A DNA stretch of 64,000 bases from Paenibacillus sp. SZ31 (GCF_012912005.1 NZ_JABBEA010000004.1:1-64000), one strand, 5' to 3'. Shown: positions 16,369-26,544, counted from the first letter of the stretch. Numbers and translations are program-made. Notes: generated by a model from the letters alone, not told the origin.

Positions 16369-18411
16369 TTACAGCAATGCTTTTACGCGGCTAACTACGT
16401 TGTCCACTGTAAAGCCATATTCTTGGATAACACGGTCGCCAGGCGCGGATGCACCAAATGTGCTGATTCCGAGAATGTCACCTTGATCTCCAACATATTT
16501 CTCCCAGCCCATTGGATAAGCCATTTCAATCGCAAGGCGAGCTTTAACATCCGGAAGAAGAACGGACTCTCTGTAAGCTTTGTCTTGTTTCTCGAACAGA
16601 TCCCAGCTTGGCATGCTGATTACGCGAACTTGGATGCCTTGTTCAGCAAGTGCTGCTTGAGCTTTAACAGCCAATTGCACTTCAGAACCTGTAGCGATGA
16701 TTTGTGCTACCGCTTTGCCATCTTTTGCATCAGAGACAACATAAGCACCACGTTTCACGTTCTCACGTGAACCTTCAACCGTACCTTCCAAGATCGGCAG
16801 GTTTTGACGAGTGAGTACGAGTGCAACTGGATTGCTCTTGTTCTCAAGCGCGTAAGCCCAAGCAGCCGAAGTTTCATTACCGTCAGCCGGACGAATAACC
16901 GTCAGGTTAGGAATGATACGCAGGGATGCCAGTTGCTCGATTGGTTCGTGCGTAGGACCATCTTCACCAACAGCGATACTGTCGTGAGTCAGAACATACG
17001 TTACAGGCAATCCCATCAGGGCAGCCAGACGAACAGCCGGACGCAGGTAATCGGTAAATACGAAGAATGTACCTCCGAATACTTTCACACCGCTGTGCAG
17101 TGCCATACCGTTCATTGCTCCAGCCATACCGAATTCACGGATACCGAAGTAGATGTTACGGCCGGAGTAATCTTCAGGTGTGAAGTTCTCCAGGTTGTTC
17201 AAGTGAGTCATTGTGGAGCTTTCCAAGTCAGCAGATCCGCCTGTCAGTTGTGGCACGTTGTGCGCCAGACCGTTCAGAGCGTTACCGGATGCTACACGAG
17301 TGGAAAGAGCTTTGTCTGTTGCTGCATATTTAGGAAGATCACGGTCCCAACCTTCTGGAAGGTCGCCGTTAATCGCTGTTTCGAATTGAGCTGCCAGCTC
17401 AGGGAATGCTTTTTTGTACTCGGCAAATTTCTCGTCCCAAGCTTTATTAGCAGAGATACCACGATCTTTCACTTGTGCAAAGTGATCGCGAACTTCAGCT
17501 GGTACGTGGAAGTTTTCTTCGTAAACCCATTTGTAATACTCTTTAGTCAATTTGGCTTCGTCTGCACCCAGTGGAGATCCGTGAGTACCGCCGTGGCCAC
17601 CTTTACCTTGTTTGTTCGGGCTACCATAACCGATAACCGTTTTAACTTCGATCAGTGTAGGACGCAGTGTATCTGCTTGACCTTCCTGAATTGCTTTTTC
17701 GATTGCAGGCAGATCATTGCCATCTTCAACGCGCAGCACTTGCCAGCCATAAGCTTCAAAACGCTTCGCGATGCTTTCGGAAGAAGACAGATCCAATTTA
17801 CCATCCAACGTGATGTCATTGGAGTCGAACAACATGATCAGTTTGCCCAGGTGCAAACGTCCAGCCAGGGAAGCTGATTCATGAGATACGCCTTCCATCA
17901 AGTCACCATCACCACAGATTGCGTAAGTGTAGTGGTCAACTACGTTGAACTTGTCTTTATTGTATGTTGCGCCCAGTTGAGCTTCAGCCATCGCCATACC
18001 TACAGCCATTGCAATACCTTGACCCAGTGGGCCAGTTGTTGCATCAACACCTGCAGTATGTCCGAATTCCGGGTGACCCGGAGTTTTGCTTCCCCATTGA
18101 CGGAACTGTTTCAGTTCTTCCATCGGAAGATCATATCCGCTCAGGTGCAGCAAGCTGTACAGCAACATGGAGCCATGTCCTGCAGACAGGACAAAACGGT
18201 CCCGGTTAACCCAAGTTGGGTGGTCCGGGTTATGAGTCATCGTTTTTGCAAAAAGTTGGTACCCCATTGGAGCGGAGCCCATAGGCATACCCGGATGTCC
18301 GGAATTTGCCTTCTCAATTGCATCAATCGCCAAAGTACGTACGGTAGTAATCGACAGGTTGTCGATTGTAGTGTTCTCGTCCTTTTGAATCGCTTCGTTC
18401 TTGTCAGTCAT
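16369..18411 (-). CDS. tkt: Transketolase
   Basis: A 680-residue thiamine diphosphate enzyme of the pentose phosphate pathway, moving two-carbon units between ketoses and aldoses. The N-terminal domain has SGHPGMPMG and [15 protein letters not shown], the TPP-binding motif GDGDLMEG...[11 protein letters not shown] at about 155-190, then a pyrimidine domain with [17 protein letters not shown] and a C-terminal domain with [11 protein letters not shown]. Length is normal. GAGGAGG precedes the ATG. On the plus strand a 357-residue frame runs opposite this gene, an effect of its strong codon bias and not a gene. Confidence 0.96.
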   Translation of the reverse strand: MTDKNEAIQKDENTTIDNLSITTVRTLAIDAIEKANSGHPGMPMGSAPMGYQLFAKTMTHNPDHPTWVNRDRFVLSAGHGSMLLYSLLHLSGYDLPMEELKQFRQWGSKTPGHPEFGHTAGVDATTGPLGQGIAMAVGMAMAEAQLGATYNKDKFNVVDHYTYAICGDGDLMEGVSHESASLAGRLHLGKLIMLFDSNDITLDGKLDLSSSESIAKRFEAYGWQVLRVEDGNDLPAIEKAIQEGQADTLRPTLIEVKTVIGYGSPNKQGKGGHGGTHGSPLGADEAKLTKEYYKWVYEENFHVPAEVRDHFAQVKDRGISANKAWDEKFAEYKKAFPELAAQFETAINGDLPEGWDRDLPKYAATDKALSTRVASGNALNGLAHNVPQLTGGSADLESSTMTHLNNLENFTPEDYSGRNIYFGIREFGMAGAMNGMALHSGVKVFGGTFFVFTDYLRPAVRLAALMGLPVTYVLTHDSIAVGEDGPTHEPIEQLASLRIIPNLTVIRPADGNETSAAWAYALENKSNPVALVLTRQNLPILEGTVEGSRENVKRGAYVVSDAKDGKAVAQIIATGSEVQLAVKAQAALAEQGIQVRVISMPSWDLFEKQDKAYRESVLLPDVKARLAIEMAYPMGWEKYVGDQGDILGISTFGASAPGDRVIQEYGFTVDNVVSRVKALL

Positions 18412-18801
18412 GGTTTGTCCTCCTCATGTCTTTAGATAAGTCGGGTGCGCAAGCGAATCCCTCTCATCATACAAGCAAACCGAATTTCACAATAAGTGAA
18501 TCCGCTTGAGTGTTTCATTTTGACTTATTCACTTTTGTATTGTATCACTTGGCGTGAAGCTTTTCCATAACCTTCTTTTAGAAGTTCCGGAAAAATCGGT
18601 TGTTTGTGATGAATAACCCCTTGCCAATTAAGCAAAAATCGCACTATACAAGGCACTTAAACCTAAAAACAGACTTAACGAGCCTCGCAAATCCATCGCA
18701 TGAAGTATAACCTTTAAGCTGAAAACCATGCATTTTTTAGATATCCATCCGTAATTCACATATAATATTCCTGAATATGGATTCGAAAGGAGGTCGCGAT
18801 C
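18412..18801. promoter_or_regulatory. Intergenic region between tkt and a divergent membrane-protein gene, with a palindrome
   Basis: No gene. On the minus strand a TATGAT preceded by TTGTGA (15-base gap) may form the tkt promoter. The 15-bp perfect palindrome TTCAC-AATAA-GTGAA at 18486-18500 overlaps that -35 area, and a half-site (AGTGAATAAG on the minus strand) lies about 30 bases further upstream. This looks like an operator; the regulator is not known. Confidence 0.4.
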
Positions 18802-19278
18802 ATGCTAGATCCTGCTGCTCACCCATCCCCATCGGTAAAACACGCATTACCCTGGATATCCGGTATTTTAACGGGGATTCTGTCGGGAGTTGTCCTGGGA
18901 TTTTTCCTTAAAATGATTCAGGCCTACACCGATGAACAAGTATATACTCTGCTTCTGAATATCGATTTTGTACCTGGTCTTCCGCCAATCTTACCCGAAT
19001 TCATTGAGTTTGTTTTACATCTAGTCGTGTCCGTTGTCATTGGCATCTTCTATTTGTGGTGGGTACAGCGCACAGGCCGTCCCATGTTCAAAGGAATCTT
19101 GCTTGGTGCTGTTTCGTCTCTGCTCTACATCCCACTCTCTCAACTATCTTCGCGTGTGCCAGACCTGTACGATGTGGCAGCCATCCTCTACTGGTTTGCA
19201 GGGCATCTGCTGTTTGGTATTGTGCTTGGCTTGTGCGAAAAGTATATGAATGCGAAAAAAGCGACTCCCACTTCGTAA
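18802..19278 (+). CDS. Four-helix membrane protein of unknown function
   Basis: A 158-residue membrane protein with helices at about 20-40, 68-90, 98-118 and 125-148, short loops and a charged tail (EKYMNAKKATPTS). It resembles the YqhR/YagU-type small membrane proteins of Bacillales in layout, but no signature fixes the family. AAAGGAGG with a nine-base spacer precedes the ATG. Its stop overlaps a strong terminator. Nothing in the neighbourhood gives a function. Confidence 0.7.
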   Translation: MLDPAAHPSPSVKHALPWISGILTGILSGVVLGFFLKMIQAYTDEQVYTLLLNIDFVPGLPPILPEFIEFVLHLVVSVVIGIFYLWWVQRTGRPMFKGILLGAVSSLLYIPLSQLSSRVPDLYDVAAILYWFAGHLLFGIVLGLCEKYMNAKKATPTS

Positions 19279-19299
19279 ACGAATGGGGGTCGCCTTTTT
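19261..19299 (+). terminator. Terminator after the membrane-protein gene
   Basis: GCGACTCCCA pairs with TGGGGGTCGC (one wobble), with TTCG/CGAA inside and five Ts after it. The stem contains the stop codon of the gene. Confidence 0.85.
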
Positions 19300-19352
19300 G
19301 TTAGTCTATTCCATGGTTCCGAATCAACCTTGCGCAGTATTAAAGCATAAGC

Positions 19353-20246
19353 TTAAAATACGACGGTTTTATTTTCATGAACGAGAACTCGATCTTCGAC
19401 ATGCCATTTCACGGCACGTGCAAGCACAACACGCTCAATGGTACGTCCAATACGCTTCAGCTCGGTTACATCGTCCCCGTGGCTTACACGCTGCACATCC
19501 TGTTCAATAATCGGGCCGCCATCCAGTTCTTCCGTAACATAGTGCGCTGTCGCACCGATAATTTTGACACCACGGTTGTACGCTTGCGCATACGGTTTAC
19601 CGCCCACGAAGGCTGGCAGGAACGAATGGTGGATGTTAATGATTCGATTGCGGTAGTGCTCAATGAACATTGGAGAGATAATCTGCATGTAACGAGCAAG
19701 AATGATCACATCCACATCATTGCCGATGACGTCCAGTTGACGCTGTTCCGCTTCTTTCTTCGTATCTGCTGTAACCGGAATATGATGATAAGGAATGCCG
19801 AATGATTCTACATAGTCCTTCATGTCCAGATGATTGCTGACCACAAGCGCAATATCGGCATCCAGGTCGCCTGCCTGCCATTGCCACAACAATTCAACCA
19901 GACAATGATCTTCTTTGGATACAAAGATAGCCAGTTTCTTCTTACGGCTAACCGCAGATAGCGTCCATTCCATTTGGAAACGGCTTGCCACTTCTGCAAA
20001 ATCAGCTTCCAGTTTCGGCAGGTTGATTAACAACTGCGGAAGATCGAACTCAATCCGCATAAAGAACATGCCGCCAGCAGGGTCCATTGTATATTGGTCC
20101 GACTGAACAATGTTTGCACCATGCTGGTGCAGGAAATGAGACACGGCAGCAACAATTCCTGGACCATCTGGACAGGAAATGAGCATGCGCGCACGATCGG
20201 CGCGGTTTTTAGAATCAGGGCGTACTTGTTTAGCATGGATCTCCAT
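19353..20246 (-). CDS. purU: Formyltetrahydrofolate deformylase
   Basis: A 297-residue protein with an N-terminal ACT domain (about residues 18-95: ARMLISCPDGPGIVAAVSHFL, binding a regulator such as glycine or methionine) and a C-terminal formyl-transferase fold. The catalytic Asn-His-Asp set lies in INIHHSFLPAFVGGKPY and TEELDGGPII. PurU hydrolyses 10-formyl-THF to formate and THF, balancing one-carbon pools and feeding purine synthesis. AAGGAGGAAG precedes the ATG. It lies 43 bases downstream of nfo on the same strand, so the two are probably co-transcribed. Confidence 0.94.
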   Translation of the reverse strand: MEIHAKQVRPDSKNRADRARMLISCPDGPGIVAAVSHFLHQHGANIVQSDQYTMDPAGGMFFMRIEFDLPQLLINLPKLEADFAEVASRFQMEWTLSAVSRKKKLAIFVSKEDHCLVELLWQWQAGDLDADIALVVSNHLDMKDYVESFGIPYHHIPVTADTKKEAEQRQLDVIGNDVDVIILARYMQIISPMFIEHYRNRIINIHHSFLPAFVGGKPYAQAYNRGVKIIGATAHYVTEELDGGPIIEQDVQRVSHGDDVTELKRIGRTIERVVLARAVKWHVEDRVLVHENKTVVF

Positions 20247-20289
20247 CGGGTTATTCTTCCTCCTTCAATTAAGCCATGACCTGCGGGGG

Positions 20290-21396
20290 TTAACCCGCAA
20301 GCCAGGCAATCAAGCGATGATTCAGTTGCTCTTCATTCAAATGCGGGAACAGTGCAGCTTCAGCCACCATGTCATAGAGGCGTTCCAGCGGCTCGCGCGG
20401 ATCTGCCTTTTTGGCTTTGGCATCATTTTTGAGCAATGTCCACACATCCAGAATATACGAACGGGACTCAATCTCTTTACCTTTGAAAAAGTGTTGCAGC
20501 TGTTCTACTTCTGTCAGGAATTCCTGGCCGAATCGACCAGCAACATCCCCACGCAGCAGCGCAATCTCCACTTCATACATTGGACGCTGTGTCTTGGCCT
20601 CTTTGCCAATCCAAGGTGTCTCCAGAATAAATGGACGTCCTTGAAGCTTCTCATGGTTCACGATGCGGTTTATCGCCTCAAAGCCGATCCATCCAGAGCC
20701 GATAGGTGTATGACGGTCCTTGTGCGCACCCACAGCATTCTTACTATCATTAATATGCATTACGGCAATGCGGTCAAGTCCTACCGTACGATCGAATTGT
20801 TCAAGTACACCGTCAAAATCATTAACGATATCATATCCGGCATCATGAATGTGACATGTATCCATACACACAGTCAGGCGCTCATTATATGTTACTTTCT
20901 CGATAATCTGAGCGATCTCTTCGAAACTGCGACCCATCTCCGTACCTTTGCCAGCCATGGTCTCCAGAGCGATGTTCACATCCGTGTCTTTCACACCCTC
21001 CAGCACTTCATTCAATCCTTCTGCGATCCGTCCGATCCCATAGTGGGCATCTTTGTCTGTAAATGCGCCGGGATGCAATACGATGTTCTTCACACCAATG
21101 GCATGTGTCCGACGAATCTCTTCCTGAAGGAAATCTACAGCCAGTCTAAACGTGTTTTCTTTGTATGAGCCAAGATTAACAATGTACGGTGCATGGACAA
21201 CGATATCTTCCATTCCACCCTCTTGCATGGCAACCTTGCCTTCTTCAATATACATGGACTCAATTGGCTTGCGACGTGTATTCTGTGGTGCACCCGTATA
21301 TATCATAAACGAACTGGAACCGTACGAGGACGCTTCCTTCGTTGCACTCAATAATCCCTTGTCCGAAAAGGACACGTGGGAGCCGATTTTCAGCAT
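20290..21396 (-). CDS. nfo: Deoxyribonuclease IV (AP endonuclease) with a C-terminal extension
   Basis: The first about 280 residues form the endonuclease IV TIM barrel, with the metal ligands in [47 protein letters not shown] and [21 protein letters not shown]. The enzyme cuts DNA at abasic sites in base-excision repair. At 368 residues it is about 70-90 longer than the usual 280-300; the extra C-terminal part (from about residue 285) is helical and charged ([23 protein letters not shown]). The role of that tail is unknown. It leads the nfo-purU unit. Confidence 0.93.
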   Translation of the reverse strand: MLKIGSHVSFSDKGLLSATKEASSYGSSSFMIYTGAPQNTRRKPIESMYIEEGKVAMQEGGMEDIVVHAPYIVNLGSYKENTFRLAVDFLQEEIRRTHAIGVKNIVLHPGAFTDKDAHYGIGRIAEGLNEVLEGVKDTDVNIALETMAGKGTEMGRSFEEIAQIIEKVTYNERLTVCMDTCHIHDAGYDIVNDFDGVLEQFDRTVGLDRIAVMHINDSKNAVGAHKDRHTPIGSGWIGFEAINRIVNHEKLQGRPFILETPWIGKEAKTQRPMYEVEIALLRGDVAGRFGQEFLTEVEQLQHFFKGKEIESRSYILDVWTLLKNDAKAKKADPREPLERLYDMVAEAALFPHLNEEQLNHRLIAWLAG

Positions 21397-21565
21397 TATT
21401 GATCCCCCTTAATCTGAATTATCCCTTATTCTAACGCGATTATCGAAATAAATCTAGAAATGCGCTATAATTCGGGATAGAGGCTATTTTTGGCAGCTAA
21501 TATGTGGAACATGGTGGGCGGAATCCGTCTTTCCGTGAAAATCAATGAACCGAGGTGACTCCGCA

Positions 21566-22033
21566 ATGATTTTCGACTCCTACGCAATGATACTGACCAG
21601 CAGTTCCCCCAGCAATTGGTTTATGAATACGATCGCATTCTGGACTTTTTTATTGCTTGGCAGCATGTGTATCGGTGGTTTTTTCATGATGCGCAAGTTT
21701 TTGAAAGTGCTACCAAAAGCGGACGGAAGGTCCAAACTGGATTGGCAGAATTATTGGGTTGAAGCCAGCCGTCATTTATGGACTGATGAAGCGAAAGCTT
21801 TTTTGGATCAACTTGTGGAGCCTGTACCTGGACCGTTTCGTGACATCGCCAAACATTCCATTGCTGCAGAGATTGGTAAAATTGCAGTTGAGGACAACGC
21901 CACGGAAGTCTCGAGAGATCATTGCATCAAAGGATACATTATTGCCACACCGAAGCGGGATAATAAGTTTTTGGTAAAATTTCTGGAGAAAAACAAAATC
22001 GATTACTCCCCTTATCAACACTTGATTAAATAA
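21566..22033 (+). CDS. Membrane-anchored protein of the DUF2621 (YneK-like) type
   Basis: A 155-residue protein with one membrane helix near the N-terminus (NTIAFWTFLLLGSMCIGGFFMM, about residues 21-42) and a soluble C-terminal domain (EIGKIAVEDNATEVSRDHCIKGYIIATP). The layout and wording resemble the Bacillus YneK/DUF2621 proteins, of unknown function. The ATG at 21566 was chosen because GAGGTGA lies eight bases before it; the ATG at 21545 has that site inside the frame. A single-gene unit between nfo and an epimerase-like gene. Confidence 0.7.
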   Translation: MIFDSYAMILTSSSPSNWFMNTIAFWTFLLLGSMCIGGFFMMRKFLKVLPKADGRSKLDWQNYWVEASRHLWTDEAKAFLDQLVEPVPGPFRDIAKHSIAAEIGKIAVEDNATEVSRDHCIKGYIIATPKRDNKFLVKFLEKNKIDYSPYQHLIK

Positions 22034-22193
22034 ATTACAAAGATGAGTTAAGCCATATATGGATTTGGTTAATTAGATACAGATATGCTCCGTCAGGTAA
22101 GTCGTTCCCAACAGGCATTGCTTACCGTCCGGGGCTGTTTGTCGATTCAAGAGTATACGTCAGCGCAGTGAAAATACAGAGAGGATGTTCGAT

Positions 22194-23105
22194 ATGAAAA
22201 TTGCCATTTGTGGAGGTACCGGGTTTGTGGGAGGAGCACTTGTGGATTACTGGCTGCAAGCCGGACACCATGTGAAAGTCATTACACGCAAACTGCCTGA
22301 CTTGCATAATCCAAGTAACAATCTTACATATATATCGTGGGAACAAGTCGAAGAACAACCGCAATTGATAGAAGGTGTGGATGCGTTAGTTAACCTTGCC
22401 GGAGAAACGTTGAACCAACGCTGGACAACCAAGGCGAAGCTGGAGATTGTTGAATCTAGAGTAACGACTGTCGCACGGGTTGCCCGATTGGTGGAATCAC
22501 TGGAGCAAAAACCGGAAGTGGTCGTTCAGGCTTCTGCCATGGCCATCTATGGTACCTCCCCTACCGAAACCTTTGATGAGAGCAGTCCGCAAAAGTCCAT
22601 GAATTTCCCATCACGGGTATCCGAACAATGGGAAGTTGCTGCAGATGCGATCAAAAATGTGAGACTTGTTAAGATTCGGGTTAGCTTGGTACTCGGACAT
22701 AAAAAAGGTGCATTTCCACTGATGAAACTGCCTTATATGCTAGGTGTTGGCGGCAAGATCGGCAGTGGAAAGCAGTGGACAAGCTGGATACACATTATGG
22801 ACATCGTCAGACTGATTGACTTCACTATTCAGAACAAACAGATTTCCGGGCCTGTGAATGCTTCCACACCAAATCCCGTTACCAATGATGAATTCGGTCG
22901 CACGGTGGGCAAGGTGTATCATCGCCCTCACTGGTTCCCCGTACCCAGCTTCCTGATTAAAACCTTGGTTGGAGAACTATCCGTTGTCGTGCTTCAGGGG
23001 CAGAGAGTCATTCCGCAAAAAGCTCTCGACCACGGATTCCAGTTCACCTTCCCCACATTGACTCAGGCTCTTGAAGATCTGAAGCACCGTGGCTTATCCG
23101 ACTGA
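22194..23105 (+). CDS. TIGR01777 family NAD-dependent epimerase-like protein
   Basis: A 303-residue SDR-type protein. The nucleotide-binding motif is GGTGFVGGAL (residues 6-15), followed by ALVNLAGETLNQRWT and a conserved QASAMAIYG stretch, then RVSLVLG and the C-terminal FQFTFPTLTQALEDL typical of the TIGR01777/YfhF group. Members are often named 'cell division inhibitor SulA' by annotation transfer, without proof. The ATG at 22194 has AGAGGA eight bases upstream, whereas the ATG at 22185 is too close. Enzymatic activity and substrate are unknown. Confidence 0.85.
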   Translation: MKIAICGGTGFVGGALVDYWLQAGHHVKVITRKLPDLHNPSNNLTYISWEQVEEQPQLIEGVDALVNLAGETLNQRWTTKAKLEIVESRVTTVARVARLVESLEQKPEVVVQASAMAIYGTSPTETFDESSPQKSMNFPSRVSEQWEVAADAIKNVRLVKIRVSLVLGHKKGAFPLMKLPYMLGVGGKIGSGKQWTSWIHIMDIVRLIDFTIQNKQISGPVNASTPNPVTNDEFGRTVGKVYHRPHWFPVPSFLIKTLVGELSVVVLQGQRVIPQKALDHGFQFTFPTLTQALEDLKHRGLSD

Positions 23106-23130
23106 TTGAACCACGGGATTGAACGGTGGC

Positions 23131-24903
23131 TTATCCAACCGACCGATAGGTGTAAACAGATTCAGCCAGGGTAAATGTATCTCCATCCGCCAATGGATAC
23201 TCCTTGTAAGGAGCAAGAATATTGCCCTGAAGAACGGTCCCATTGACGGAACCCAAGTCCTTAATCACATAGCCCGATTTGTTCCTGCTCAATTCCACAT
23301 GAGCACGGGACACGCCGGTCGCTGTATCCACCCACTGAACCATGTCCACTGATCTTCCGATTACAAAAGACGCTCCCTGCACATCCATCCGTTCATGTTG
23401 GTCACCGCTTCCGGATCTTCGTTCAAGATAATAAGACGCCATCACTGGGCCTGCCGTTATAACATTACCTCCGGTCAGATTCTGCAAGTTCACGGTTGCT
23501 TCCGCAACTGTATTATGTCGGATTAACTCCGAAGTTGAATCTACTGTTCTATCCTGGTGCTGAACGAATGTTGGTTCGGAATGTTCAGTGGTCATATGCA
23601 GATTTTGAAAACGGGAATGCGCACTACCTTCTGAATCGGATTCAACCGCTTGGTTTACACGTTCCTCAGACCTATCAGCTGTATTCCAGCGCCAACTCTC
23701 CTGAAATAGTTCCTCTTCAGCTTCCGTTTGCTTGTCTTTGTTCTTGCCTAGGCTGAATGAAAAAGAGCGCTTATTCACAGCGTCATTCTGAGGGCTCCCC
23801 TTACGCTTCCACGTCCATCCTGCTACACCAAGCAAACCAAGGCTTAGTAACGCCGATATGATCATCTGTGTCTGCCCAGGTTGCTCCATGTATACGAATC
23901 TCCATACCAATGCCATGGCCACCATGCAGCCCAGTATGATATAGGTTACTTTGGAAGATCCAGACTTCTCCTCCACGTCCATATCAACACGCTCTAACGA
24001 CGAATCATACGGGTTACTCGGTCCCTGATCCACGCTTCTTGAGCCCGCCAATGAAGATTGTCCAGATGGGCGTCTGCCTGGAAAGGTTCGGGATCTCACC
24101 GGAATATCTTCAACCTCAGAAGCACTCATTTTCTGCGGCTGACGGAAATTTAGCTGTGTCTCCACAGAAGCATTTTGAATGGGAGCACCGGGTTGATGTG
24201 GCCGAGAATGACCAGTAAACGGCGTGTTATCCCGCTCAGAAATCGATGAATGAAGATTGCCTCTTGGATCATCCACTATGTCCGACGTTCTGGATGAGAG
24301 AAATGCTGCGCTTCCTCCGCTCTCTTGCTCGTCAGCGTATAACTCCAGCAAAAGCTCTCGCAACTGTCTGATATCCCAACGTTCATTGTCGCATAACTGC
24401 AGAACTCGCTGAATGCCTTCTCCCTGTAGTTCCTGTACATGGGCCATCAGCCTGATCACCAGTTCACGGAATTGCTTAGGCGTTGGATCAACTTCAACTG
24501 TATCCATGATTGGAACATATACCATCCCAAGCTCACCCTGTTCGAATGAACCGTTAATGAACAAGTACTCTTCCTGGATCAATAATTTACGAGGCTCCAA
24601 CATATACTGTCGGCATTCCGTGAAGGCATCGGCTAGTTGGAACAACAGACCGTACAGAACACGCAATTGAATTTTGCTTGACTTTAACATCTGGGATAAC
24701 ATCTTGTAGCCTGATATGTCATACTGCAAAGTTACATTTCGATCCACTTCACGAATATGTACAGGAAGAAGTCGTGGTATCTGATTAGAGGACAACATCC
24801 CCATCTGTACCCGGCTCAATTCCTCCATTCGTAACCCGTCTGCTTTCTCCAAAACCATGAAAGCCCCGCCATTACGAATAAAATCTCTCGTTAATCCATA
24901 CAT
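23131..24903 (-). CDS. FHA-domain protein with DUF6382-like N-terminus, end of the Tad operon
   Basis: A 590-residue membrane protein. The N-terminal region (about 1-190) resembles the DUF6382 domain common next to Tad genes. A long polar linker follows, then two adjacent membrane helices (about 325-365: VTYIILGCMVAMALVWRFVYM and MIISALLSLGLLGVAGW), another linker, and a C-terminal FHA domain (about 500-590) with FVIGRSVDMVQW, GVSRAHVEL and DLGSVNGTVLQGN, which binds phosphothreonine. The FHA pattern GR...SRxH...NGT is complete. It is the last gene of the ten-gene pilus operon, suggesting that a Ser/Thr kinase controls pilus assembly. Confidence 0.85.
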   Translation of the reverse strand: MYGLTRDFIRNGGAFMVLEKADGLRMEELSRVQMGMLSSNQIPRLLPVHIREVDRNVTLQYDISGYKMLSQMLKSSKIQLRVLYGLLFQLADAFTECRQYMLEPRKLLIQEEYLFINGSFEQGELGMVYVPIMDTVEVDPTPKQFRELVIRLMAHVQELQGEGIQRVLQLCDNERWDIRQLRELLLELYADEQESGGSAAFLSSRTSDIVDDPRGNLHSSISERDNTPFTGHSRPHQPGAPIQNASVETQLNFRQPQKMSASEVEDIPVRSRTFPGRRPSGQSSLAGSRSVDQGPSNPYDSSLERVDMDVEEKSGSSKVTYIILGCMVAMALVWRFVYMEQPGQTQMIISALLSLGLLGVAGWTWKRKGSPQNDAVNKRSFSFSLGKNKDKQTEAEEELFQESWRWNTADRSEERVNQAVESDSEGSAHSRFQNLHMTTEHSEPTFVQHQDRTVDSTSELIRHNTVAEATVNLQNLTGGNVITAGPVMASYYLERRSGSGDQHERMDVQGASFVIGRSVDMVQWVDTATGVSRAHVELSRNKSGYVIKDLGSVNGTVLQGNILAPYKEYPLADGDTFTLAESVYTYRSVG

Positions 24904-24952
24904 GCCAATCCTCTCTTTCCATTGTTATTCTCAAATTTTTCTACTCCTTCAC

Positions 24953-25471
24953 TTAAGGGAAAAGTCCTGAGATAAGGACCGTGATAAACCCGGGCAATAC
25001 GGCCAGCATAAACGGAAACTTCAATGTCTTCTCTTTGTTTACCAGCTTGAGCGAACCGAGCATGAAGAACCCTGCAAGACTACCTGCCATGCCTCGAATT
25101 CGTTTCGCTGAATCTTTACGGAATAGAAGTATCACTAGACCAATTGCTCCCGCATACAAAACGGAGTAAATAATGACATGAATGCCAAAAGCGAGTCCAG
25201 TCCATGCCCCAATCCCACCAAACAATTTCACATCTCCTGCTCCTACCGCTCCAATTGCATACATCAAGAATAAAATACCAAAACCTGCTGCAAATCCGGC
25301 GGCTGAGAACAAGAAACCATCCCACCCTCCCCATATGATATGGGCCAGTACGCCAGCGGCAGTCACAGGTAAAGTTAATCGATTTGGAATTTTCATGGAA
25401 CGAATATCTGTAATAAAAGCTGCAATGACGTAAATGCCACAGGCAATGTAAAACCACTCCACCTCCATCAT
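24953..25471 (-). CDS. tadV: Prepilin peptidase, A24 family (TadV/CpaA-like)
   Basis: A 172-residue integral membrane aspartic protease. The two catalytic aspartates lie in FITDIRSMKIPNRL (about residue 22) and GAVGAGDVKLFGGIG (about 76), the second being the GxGD motif. It lacks the methyltransferase half of classical PilD, as is normal for Tad systems. It cuts the leader from the Flp pilin and the TadE-like pseudopilins encoded upstream in the same operon. Six helices are predicted. Confidence 0.9.
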   Translation of the reverse strand: MMEVEWFYIACGIYVIAAFITDIRSMKIPNRLTLPVTAAGVLAHIIWGGWDGFLFSAAGFAAGFGILFLMYAIGAVGAGDVKLFGGIGAWTGLAFGIHVIIYSVLYAGAIGLVILLFRKDSAKRIRGMAGSLAGFFMLGSLKLVNKEKTLKFPFMLAVLPGFITVLISGLFP

Positions 25472-25479
25472 CTCCTTCC

Positions 25480-26544
25480 TTATTTTCTGGAGGCCACGGT
25501 AAACGTAGTCTCCGTTTTGACACCGTCACCTGTCTCGACAACAAAACTCCATGTTCCTTCTGTTGTCCGAGTACCAACAAACCAGTTCCATTCAATAATT
25601 CCATTCTCATCTGCGGTCGCCCAACCGATGTGCTTTGCAGAACTTTCACCTGACTTGTAAAATATCGTTAAGTTGGCTGTCGCTCCTGGTTCTACCTTCA
25701 CCTTGATCGTTGCATTGTTACCTATGTAAGCCGGGTCAGGCTTCGATAGTACAATTGCTGAACCCGCAGTATCCCCGTCCCCTCCGCTACCATCTGATCC
25801 TTCTCCTGTATCACCAATCCATACCCGTTCTGCCGCAGCAGCCTGAATCCGTAGCGGTTTGCTGAGAAAGGGTACTTTTATCGGCAATTCATAACTCAGT
25901 TCAAGGCGAAAATATGGATTCGTTTTGTTCTTGAGATCAGGTATGGAGATACCATTCACATGCACACGTTCCATATCCAGCAGAGTTGGCTCTATGAAGG
26001 GCTGTAGCAACGGTTTGACTGTCGGATCAAGTACGGTTTCCAAAACGGATGTCTTGATCTCCTGTAGTGGCTGTTCACCACTGGCCGCAGCTGAACGTAC
26101 CCAATCACTTAATGGCTCAGGCAGAGAAGAAGCATAACCTTCTGCCCATTCTGTCAGAGACAGCTCCGGTATCTTCCAGCCTCCTCCCGAGCCCTCACCG
26201 CCAGCGGAATCAGAAGGTGTAAACACAAGGGATACCGGATATATTTTCGTTGATAACTGCTTCACCGCTTCACCCGCCGTGCTCTGTAACGCCGTGGAGA
26301 TTAGAGTCATTTGCACAATGAAGATGAGAAACATGATAAAGAATAGAAAGACAGGTAACACCAGTGAAGCTTCCAGAACCATGCTGCCCTGTTCCTTTTT
26401 CGGAGAACATATCTGCTTATTCAGAGACTTCAATCGTTGCAATCTGCTTATTCGTGTTAAACGAATCTGCAATTGTGAGCATTCTTTTTCAGATTGTTGC
26501 TGCTTATCCATAATCCCTCCACCGAAACGATCCCGATCATTCAA
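25480..26544 (-). CDS. TadE-like pilus protein with a C-terminal Ig-like domain
   Basis: A 354-residue protein. Near residues 50-85 the motif KEQGSMVLEASLVLPVFLFFIMFLIFIVQM is of the TadE class: a Glu five residues into the hydrophobic helix, preceded by Gly. A Gly/Ser-rich linker (GSDGSGGDGDTAGS, about 250-265) joins the central domain to a C-terminal beta domain (about 268-350: VEPGATANLTIFYKSGE, WSFVVETGDGVKTE) that looks like a bacterial Ig fold. The start is unsettled: a TTG at 26544 overlaps the previous stop, while an ATG at 26511 follows GGTGGAGGG closely. The exposed Ig-like domain suggests adhesion. Confidence 0.75.
   Translation of the reverse strand: MNDRDRFGGGIMDKQQQSEKECSQLQIRLTRISRLQRLKSLNKQICSPKKEQGSMVLEASLVLPVFLFFIMFLIFIVQMTLISTALQSTAGEAVKQLSTKIYPVSLVFTPSDSAGGEGSGGGWKIPELSLTEWAEGYASSLPEPLSDWVRSAAASGEQPLQEIKTSVLETVLDPTVKPLLQPFIEPTLLDMERVHVNGISIPDLKNKTNPYFRLELSYELPIKVPFLSKPLRIQAAAAERVWIGDTGEGSDGSGGDGDTAGSAIVLSKPDPAYIGNNATIKVKVEPGATANLTIFYKSGESSAKHIGWATADENGIIEWNWFVGTRTTEGTWSFVVETGDGVKTETTFTVASRK

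Noticed and set aside
16804..17877. 357-residue plus-strand frame opposite tkt
   Set aside because: It is exactly antisense to a conserved, highly expressed gene; strong codon bias removes stop codons on the other strand. The product is Cys/Phe/Val-rich without domain features and has no ribosome binding site.
20179..21168. 329-residue plus-strand frame opposite nfo and purU
   Set aside because: Antisense shadow of two conserved genes, with no ribosome binding site or domain pattern.
23080..23150. Repeated GGTGGCTTATCC between two convergent genes
   Set aside because: Only two short imperfect copies, partly inside coding sequence; best explained by chance.
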